Assembly (NCBI GenBank): GCA_902729315.2
Contig: LR746272.1
Span: 11,526,327 to 11,590,326 of the forward strand
Reading direction: 5' to 3'
DNA from: Spirodela intermedia
Lineage: Eukaryota; Streptophyta; Magnoliopsida; Alismatales; Araceae
Length of the DNA stretch: 64,000 nucleotides
Shown: in pieces, positions 52,246 to 64,000 of the stretch
Numbering within the stretch: the stretch's first letter is position 1
Layout: the number at the start of each line of letters is the position of its first letter
Translations under genes and position numbers: made by a program
The notes under the pieces: generated by a model
Database searches by the model: none
What the model was told of the DNA's origin: nothing
What the model saw: only the letters and a program-made list of their open reading frames with translations

Positions 52246-55069
52246 TCACGCCGGCGAGTGAGGGATCGGGCGGGCGGCGGTGGCGTCCTCCGGTGGCGCA
52301 GCGTCGGCCGGCGGCGGGGACCTCCTGGCGAGGGATTTGGGAATGTCAAGGTCTTCCTGAGTGCAGCGCTGGTGGGGATGGCAGAGAAGAAGGCAAGTCT
52401 GCTTGAAGAGGACGCGGGCCAGCCCTTGGCCACTCTCAAAGATGTATCCTTCTTGCTCGCTGACGTGTTCCAGGGCGTCCACGAGGGCGTCGTACACGCG
52501 CTGGGGGCAGTTCTCGGGGCCGGGCTTGTCGTGGAGGTAGATGACGTCCAGAGTGAAGAGCTTCTGGCTCACGGGCCACTGGTGCTGAGGGCGGGTAGAG
52601 GACCTGCAGTAGATGAGCACCTGCAGAATATGACATCACAGGTGGGTCAGGAGCTCTTGATCGACATGATGATGAGAACCATTTTCATTGTTGTTCAGAT
52701 TCCTGCAAAGTTGCTAGTTTTCTTCTCAGAGTAGAAAACCCACAACAAATATAGAACCATTAGTCAGCCTCGCATGAAGCGACTCATCCTTTGCTCTCAG
52801 AGTGCTTACTCAACATAATATGAAGCAACTTATTTTTGCTCAATCCTTCCAAAGTTGTTGATTCTCATAGTAAAACGGATCTAAATCTTTTACATCTTAA
52901 TTGACAAGATCTGAAGCAACTCATTTCTGTTTAGGTTCCTCCAAAGCTGCTAGGATTGTTCAAGTCATTCAAACAGAATCAAGGGAAGAGAATAAATCAA
53001 CCAAAAAATTTACTATACTTGTTAAGAGAAAAACATTCCAGAGAGATTCAGCGCCAACTGTGAGAATTTCAAATTTTCAAAAAAAATCGCCACCAAAGTT
53101 CTCTCCTTTTTCGAGTCCTGAGAAATGATCACAGCCTGGGATGAAAGTTGCAGGCTCAGCAACATGATGCCATGAAGCGGGGAACGAAATCTTGGGGTTG
53201 ATCCTTGCATCAAGGAAATATCCGACCTCCGATGCTCCCCCACCATGTTTCCCTAATGGTTTTCTTGAGTCTCCACACATACAATTCAGATGGGATTGAA
53301 CCTATGACTAACAGTAAATGAACCCAAAATGGGGTTGCCATGATGAGAAACACAACCAAAGGCATCTACCCAACTCGTTCAGCGACTCAAATCACAGATA
53401 AAGCGTATGTCAATCCACTGATACCGGACTAATGGGAGGCGATCACTTCACAAGTAACATTCCTCTATGGCAGTCTTCTCAAAGAAAGAAATCAATAGGA
53501 TCCTGCAGTAATAAATCGTAGAAGAGAATTATTTTCCCCATGAGATTGCAACCAATTCAATACCATCATAATCTCCCCTTCTGCCAAAGAAAATCCTGCC
53601 AATTTAAGACACTTATTCTTGAAAGAATCTGACAAGAACAGGTGCCGAATCAGAGAACCCTAATTTTCAGAGATATTTTCTTGTTGAATCAGTTATTTTG
53701 GGGCTAGCCCCATGAGAGTTGTGGAACTGATATTTCCATTGGATGATAAGCAACAGGGGAAACCACTTCTCCTTTCCTATTCCAGCTTCGTTTCTTTCAC
53801 TGATGTACAATGCAAGAACAAAAAGTGGTCCGAACACCCCATAAATAGTTTTAAAAATAATCTGGTTGACTGCAATATTTGCAGAATACCGATAATCCGT
53901 CCATTTACAGGTAAGGATTTGGAAATATTACCACTCTGAAGAGCCGGCCTTGGCCTATGGATTTCTTGGCTTCATTGTGAGCAACTCGGAAAAGCTGGGT
54001 CAGATCAGCAAGGCCAGAAGGTGAATCAGAAGCTCTGAGCTTCTGAACTGCAGCACGCGCAGAATCAACTTCGTTGCTGAACTCTTTCCGGATCTAGAAA
54101 AGCGAGGTCATAAATAAGAAACGCTAAGAATTGTACTAATCAACAAACTGCTGGTATTGAATAGTAAGAATTCAGATTGAAGATGAACCCTGAGACACTC
54201 CAGAAATATAAAAATTATGGTGAACACGCATTATAAAATGCATTCTGATGACAAACATCTCACGCAAAGCATAAACGAAAATATCACTATGTGTAATCTC
54301 TCATGGATCCTTCAAAGTTTCTAAAGGTAATTAAGAAGATTCATCCTCCAAAAAATTAACAGGATTAGTCGGAATGCCACAAGACTTATATTTTCAACCT
54401 AACAAATATCAGCTTATAGGACTTGACATGTTACTGTGGAATGATTTATCATAGGAAAGCCTGATTGGAGAAGGATAATTTCAGAACAAAAAAAAGAGCA
54501 CAGAAAATTTAGAAGAATCAGGAATCCAGTCATTTTTCATAAACCTGGAGAAAAGATAATACAGAAAACCGGCGAGCTGTATTTTTTTTCCAATGGACAG
54601 CGTAAAATCCAACATCGGAATAGCATCAAGCAGTCATTAGCAATCGGACGCACGGATCTGATCAGCCAGAGCTCAGTAAATGGATAATGGCCAGGGTAAC
54701 GTAGCATATAACAATACAACCTTCAGATATTTTCGACCTAAAGACCAAGTAATAAATCCATCGGGTGCTTGATGAAAGGGGTAGCTGATGATCTGCTTAT
54801 ACCCAGTCAAAGGACCGCTCCAGAACAGAGAAGGCAAAACGGTGACCGGGATTGATAGAGAGCTTCGCGCTGACGAAGAGGAGGATGGCCTGCTTGATGG
54901 CATCGAGACGATAAATGGGCCTGCCCTTGGGACCTGACGCCTTCATCTCCACCTGAGTTTCCACGTCCACGTCCACGCAAAATAAGACATCTTCGTGGCA
55001 GAATCGGCACGGCGGCAGCCTGTACGCCACCGTCGCCTCGGCGTCCCCGGACCTGGCGGGCACCTCCAT
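52246..55069 (-). CDS. MERIT40/BABAM1-like protein (BRISC and BRCA1-A complex member 1)
   Basis: Three minus-strand exons, 55069-54803, 54093-53932 and 52620-52246, give 267 codons plus stop. MERIT40 is a scaffold subunit of the BRCC36 K63-deubiquitinase complexes BRISC and BRCA1-A, which act in signalling and DNA repair. A von Willebrand A-like fold is suggested by EDVLFCVDVDVETQVEMK, RLDAIKQAILLFVSAKLSIN and PGHRFAFSVLERSFDW. The middle exon reads IRKEFSNEVDSARAAVQKLR and GLADLTQLFRVAHNEAKKSI. The last reads VLIYCRSSTRPQHQWP, LDVIYLHDKPGPENCPQRVY and DALVDALEHVSEQEGYIFES. It ends in a Pro/Ala-rich tail. The exon 2 donor was placed at GTG/gtaata; a donor three bases upstream is also possible. 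An in-frame ATG at 55120 could extend the N terminus by 17 residues. It lies head to head with MCM4. Confidence 0.75.
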
Positions 55070-55190
55070 CTCTCTCTCTCTCTCTTCCCCCCCATCTCGC
55101 CTGCGGGCAGCCCCGCCCACCTTCTCCTTGGGAAGCGACTGGGCCGTACTGCAATCGGAGGCCCATAAGCTACTGGGCCGATAACGGTGA

Positions 55191-55198
55191 TGACGTCA
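55191..55198. promoter_or_regulatory. TGACGTCA bZIP-type palindrome
   Basis: A perfect ACGT-core palindrome of the kind bound by plant bZIP factors (TGA/CRE type), midway between the two start codons. Confidence 0.65.
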
Positions 55199-55222
55199 TA
55201 TGCGAACACCCAGATCGCCAGA

Positions 55223-55233
55223 TTTGGCGGGAA
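55223..55233 (+). promoter_or_regulatory. E2F-like site 1 (TTTGGCGGGAA)
   Basis: TTTGGCGGGAA fits the E2F/DP consensus (TTTSSCGS). E2F sites control MCM genes in plants and animals. Confidence 0.7.
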
Positions 55234-55244
55234 TGAGGGTGACA

Positions 55245-55258
55245 TTTTCCCGCCAAAA
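55245..55258. promoter_or_regulatory. E2F-like site 2 (TTTTCCCGCCAAAA)
   Basis: Near-palindromic TTTTCCCGCCAAAA matches the E2F consensus in both orientations. It lies 11 bp from site 1, about one helical turn. Confidence 0.8.
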
Positions 55259-55330
55259 AGTAACCACGTCTCCGTCCTACGCTCTCGAAACCCTTGTTCT
55301 TCTGCGGCGTTTCGTCCCCTGCTCTCCCTT

Positions 55331-55361
55331 CCTCCCTCCCTCCCTCCCTCCCTCCCTCCCT
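55331..55361. repeat. (CCTC)n microsatellite in MCM4 leader
   Basis: Tandem CCTC/TCCC tetramers just before the MCM4 ATG, probably in the 5' UTR. Confidence 0.85.
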
Positions 55362-55373
55362 CTCTCGCATTCC

Positions 55374-59928
<4,555 letters not shown>

Positions 59929-61425
59929 TGAATGGAAGAGCCCGCCGCTTCCCATTTCCTGCACAACGTTCGGTGGGGGTGACCCGAACGAATCCCTCGC
60001 AGAGGTGTGAAATACATACAACTTGACGATGAGCGCTTCGAGAAGAATGTTCTTGGAACGATGTGATCCTCGATATTATAATGTTATCATGCGGCTGTGC
60101 TGTGCCTGCCTCTCGTTCTCACACACGTTGACTGGAACCGCGCTGATAGGGGAACTCAGGCGTTGACCTCTCTTCACAAGTAGTAGATTTGGCGGGTTGG
60201 GGCATCCATCTCAGCAAGGATCATACTCAGGACCTCAAGAGTCTGCCGCACCATCAGATGAGGAGCGTTTCAAGTGGCCCGCTAGAACCCAGAGTTCCAT
60301 GAGGATTATCACCATAAATGATGTAGCACATTTCTTCAAAAATTAACAAATGTGACCAAAAAAAAATATTCAGGTGGCCTAAACAGGTAAAAGAGCGTGG
60401 ACCACAAACGAGATTAAAGTCTCAAAGCGAGGTTAAGCTCAAATAAACGTGCGAATAACACGTTAGTTTTAATTGTAATACTTTTTATTATATTGTTTTA
60501 ATTTTTTAAAAAAACTGATTTTGTGCTTATTTAAAAGTTGTAACTTTATGTACACGAATAATATGATTTTTTTTGTTACACTTGAGATATTTATATTTTG
60601 CTTGTAGATTCAAACAACTCCTGTGGATCCAAAGATCACCCCAAAAATTAGATTGAAACCAATCTTTTTGGATTGAGAAAATTCATGCCTTGTGAATTCG
60701 ACACTTATTTTTATTATTATTCCACTCCATTTTGGTTACTTGTGGATTCAAGATTCTATATTCGATTTCCCACAACCTGCATTGGGTCAAGTGGTATCAA
60801 AACAACAAAGGGACAACTCCTTGTGGATTCAAAGATCATCCAAGTGAGTCTTCGTGGATTCAAGGATTGAGTAAATTTGCGCCTCGTGCATTCAGAGCCT
60901 GGTTTTTCGTCGTGTCATGAAAAGTCAACGATTTGGATTTTCTTGCTCCAAATATAGAAAAGAAGCCTTTCTATGGCCACAATAGTTCCGGGTTAACGAA
61001 AGTGGATTGTGTCGATGAGGAGTTCTGGGTTAGCAGCTCACATCTCAGCATGGGCAGAGAGAGACCCTTCTTCCACAATGAACGAACACAAATGTCGGCA
61101 TAGGAAGGGATGATCATCACCAGCACGCTCAACAGCTGAAAGCTGCACGGCCCCACGTCCAGGAGGAAGAACGGTTCCTGGAGAAGAGACAGACGTCCAG
61201 GGTACGCCGCAGTGCCCTCCCTTTGACTTTCTGTGGCCAATCCGGGTGGGTCAAAACAAGATGCCTTTCACGTGACTTTTCTTCTTTCCTGAAAATGGAA
61301 AAGGAATGACGGTCGCCTGTGCATTGTACGCAACCATCCTAAGAGCCCGGAGAGGAAAATGGTGAGGGATTGGGAGACTGTTGCGTGTTGAAGTCCGGAT
61401 GTAGCTCATCTGCGAACCTCCAGGC
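59929..61425. other. Convergent intergenic region between MCM4 and PPR gene
   Basis: Contains both 3' UTRs. 60,440-60,950 is AT-rich and holds a degenerate direct repeat. Minus-strand frames at 60,971-61,240 match nothing I know and are probably chance. Confidence 0.5.
60601..60869 (+). repeat. Degenerate direct repeat (TTGTGGATTCAAAGATC family)
   Basis: Related copies occur near 60601-60612, 60619-60640, 60739-60755, 60819-60840 and 60850-60869, each around a GTGGATTCAA core. Within the array is a TGGTATCAAAAC (60792-60803) that resembles a decayed retroelement primer-binding site. The array may be a retroelement relic. Confidence 0.45.
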
Positions 61426-63763
61426 TCATCCCTGATTTCGCTGGGCGAGGATCTCCGCAATGAGCTGACGTTGACCAAAGAGATGCGAGTTCTTCAGGAG
61501 CAAGTCTCTCGATGAGGAGTTCAAGGTGTAGCCTTGTCCTGGCATCCATTTCAGCAAGTGCAAAAGGAGCTCCTCCTTCTCGGGCCTCGCGATATAGCGC
61601 GATATAGCTATGTGAAGCACTTCCTGGGATATCACCCACCAAAACCAGTCAGCTTTCCTTCCAAAGACTGAGACGTAAATGCGTTTCACATGATTTTTGA
61701 ATGGAGGGATGGAAGATGGGGACGAAGATGTCCTGATATCCATAAACGAGTTTCAATTTGGTGTGGCACAGGCAAGGAAAAAAATACAAAAAATAAAATA
61801 AAATTGCATGCATGAGTAATTTCATATTGAATATGCGGTGTGAATATGACGATGCTTCAGACACGTGTCATCTGACTCCGAGCCACAAATCGTGGGAAAG
61901 TATTTGACTTTCTTATCTGGAAATACTGGTCTGTCTGCTGGCCGTACAAGGTTGACTTAATAGAGGATGAACGAGGGTTCTGACCATTTGCATCCAGAAA
62001 ATGAAGAAAAAATTCTCATCTTCAACTCAACCCAAGTCAATTCAACTACTACAAGTGATACGAATGTAGCCACGATTGAGATGGTAAAGTCGGGAACAGC
62101 CCGGTTGAACAGTAATAAGAAAACAAGAAAATAAGAAAATCTCCGGTACTATTGTTCTTCCAACTGCCTAGAGGAACAGTTGAACAGTAAATCATCAATA
62201 TTATGAACGATGAGATTTAATTCGCCAGTCTGTTCTGCGTTTGATCTGCTGAACTCAGAGTGATTAGTGAAGTGGGCCACAGTACATCAGGCAGCGCATT
62301 GGCCCTTCTTTTAATTAGCTGATATATGATACATATTAAAATAATATGAGTTATTGGTCATTTGGAAAACATTGATAAAGGTAACATGGTAGGCTTGGCG
62401 TCTCGAAGACATTGAGAGAAGTGGTGGATACAGTGAGAAAAGCCTCTGGAGAGAAAAAAATATAAGGTCGAAAAGCAAACCTCGTCAATTTTGCGCCCAC
62501 AACGGTGGAGTGCTTTCACAACATCATTTATCATGTTTATGTTGCCTGCTTGCATGAATGAAAACGCGAATTTGTCCAAGGAGGGAGCCGAGATGTCTTC
62601 AGCATTATCCTATAGCATAGATGATTTTGATAATACGCTTCACAGAGGAAGAACATGTAAAGAAATGAAATGCTATGTTAAACTAATTCCATGCGACCAG
62701 GCCATACCTTCATCACTACGTAGGCATTCTTGAAAAGCTTCGCTCCGATCAAGATGTTCAGCATCTTCTCGTGAATGGATTTGCGTGGCGTTGTCTTGCT
62801 GTATCTCAACATATTGTAAACTGAAAATGCTTCAGATGGGGCACCAGATTTTCCCAGTTCTAAGATCAAAGAAGAACAAAGTTCCTGAAAAATAAGGAGA
62901 AAAGGATTTTGTAAGTTTGATCAAAAGAAACGACAGGTTCAGATGAAAAGAGAAGACAGTGAAGTTTGTGCCCGAGCAGCAAATATCGACTATGATGTTG
63001 ATGCATAAACTAAAAATATGAGAATAAAGAGGAACGCATACATGGACAACATTGATGCAAAAGTAGAAACTAACGCAGAGCAGCCAAATGAAATATGAAA
63101 AATAAACACAAGAAACAGATCCCAAATCTCACGTAGTACCTCACCCACTTGGTGCCCTTTACTGTGCATGTCCTCTACCGTCTGGTATGCAAGATGATAA
63201 AGTTTTTCTTTGAGGAAATACTTGACCAGAATCTGAAATGTATTCCAATCTGGAGAAATTTTTAATGCATCCATCTTTCTTAGCATTTGCATCACATTTT
63301 CCATTTCACCAGCATTGCAGTATGCCCTCAGCAATGTGTTGAGCATTACTAAGTCATACTTGTCATAGATAGTCTCGTATTCCCTTGCCAGTTCTTTTGC
63401 TTCCTTCAACTGCCCATTTCGACAGAATGCAGATATCATGATACTATAGGAATAACCATCTGCAGCCACATGCAGACAAAGGTTCAAACAAATCTGATAC
63501 GCTGCTTAAAACTCTAAGCTAAAGCAAGAACCTAATGAAACCGAAGTTTCACCATTTCGTCTTCAAACACCACCCAAGGATGCCAACATCAACAAATTTA
63601 CAAAGAATTATAATGAGGCAGATAAATATCATCCATGAGCAACGAAGGTCTTGAAGAGCATCAGATGATTTTCATGATGAGAAAAAGCGCACTTCCAATT
63701 AAAATTTCATTAACCTGGGAAATTCTTCGTAATTTCATCAAACAACGTACAAAAAGGGTGCAG
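61426..63763 (-). CDS. Pentatricopeptide repeat protein, 3' part (truncated by window end)
   Basis: Minus-strand exons 63763-63715 (tentative), 63459-63140, 62884-62708, 62609-62481 and 61623-61426 join in phase to 290 codons plus stop. PPR proteins bind organellar RNA one base per repeat and guide its processing or editing. About five P-type repeats are visible, for example YSYSIMISAFCRNGQLKEAK, LVMLNTLLRAYCNAGEMEN, WNTFQILVKYFLKEKLYHLA and LGKSGAPSEAFSVYNMLR. The C-terminal tail reads ISRYIARPEKEELLLHLLKW then MPGQGYTLNSSSRDLLLKNS, which reminds me of the Arabidopsis chloroplast protein At1g10910. No DYW or E domain is seen. The 5' exons lie beyond 64000, so the start, the transit peptide and full repeat number are unknown. 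Confidence 0.82.
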
Positions 63764-64000
63764 CTAATGCACCTGTCAAACAAAGGCACCGAAAAAAAAA
63801 CTCGTTTAGCAAGTGACTTCCAAAGGTACACTTCAAAATGAACCAATGGATATGCGTAAATCACTAGCAGCGTACAATAAAGAGGGAATCGGAGAAAAAC
63901 CATAAAAACACACATGATCCAGGCACCACTTCCAAACTATACCAGTTGATGCAATAAAATGCATAACAAAGAAGAAACTGCTCCAACCTATTTTTTGCAG
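63764..64000. other. Upstream intron region of the PPR gene (unresolved)
   Basis: No exon could be placed with confidence here. A possible donor lies on the minus strand close to the window edge (about 63,985-63,990). Confidence 0.3.

Larger units (their letters stand above)
55070..55373. promoter_or_regulatory. Bidirectional promoter between MERIT40-like gene and MCM4
   Basis: Only 304 bp separate the two start codons, so the genes must share promoter DNA. The gap contains TGGGCC-type site II motifs at 55140-55145, 55160-55165 (reverse orientation, GGCCCA) and 55174-55179, a palindromic TGACGTCA at 55191-55198, and two E2F-type sites at 55223-55258. Site II and E2F motifs are typical of plant proliferation and S-phase genes. 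I see no clear TATA box. A TCCC repeat lies in the MCM4 leader. Confidence 0.8.

Noticed and set aside
60971-61240. Minus-strand ORF with hydrophobic segments next to MCM4
   Set aside because: No ortholog known to me and no splice sites joining it to the PPR gene; likely chance.

Overview
The window is nuclear DNA of a flowering plant. The genes are split by many GT-AG introns, they include plant-specific families (a Dof transcription factor, a plant-type anoctamin, a pentatricopeptide-repeat protein), and an intron holds a Ty1/copia LTR retrotransposon. I cannot name the species. Exons were joined by hand from splice sites, reading frame and family knowledge; within each complete model the exon phases agree. 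No CRISPR, operon or bacterial feature is present.

Layout. (+) 518-6353: IST1-like ESCRT-III regulator with a very long disordered tail. (+) 8579-9334: single-exon Dof zinc-finger transcription factor, with GC-rich non-coding DNA on both sides. (+) 12895-18295: PWWP-domain chromatin protein. (+) about 19347-20476: broken copy of ribosomal protein eL28 that keeps its introns and a telo box. (-) 28095-20681: 16-exon anoctamin (TMEM16) protein. (+) 29202-47847: 21-exon M16 zinc protease of the PQQL type; its tenth intron holds an antisense copia element (37479-42624) flanked by a GAAAA target duplication. (-) 51060-48919: PP2C phosphatase with a probable N-terminal lipidation signal. (-) 55069-52246: MERIT40/BABAM1-like subunit of BRCC36 deubiquitinase complexes. 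(+) 55374-59928: MCM4 replicative helicase subunit. (-) 63763-61426: 3' part of a PPR gene that runs off the right edge.

How the genes relate. Most are independent housekeeping genes. Two pairs are head to head: anoctamin/PQQL (1.1 kb apart) and MERIT40-like/MCM4 (304 bp between start codons). The 304-bp gap is the most striking regulatory region: it holds two E2F-type sites, three TGGGCC site II motifs and a palindromic TGACGTCA. This suggests shared cell-cycle control of a replication gene and a DNA-damage-response gene.

Other points of note are two probable GC-AG introns, acidic calcium-site positions kept in the anoctamin, a hydrophobic C-terminal tail on the M16 protease, and a possible MIT-interacting motif ending the IST1-like protein. 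I found no clearly new system; the findings below are the observations most worth testing.
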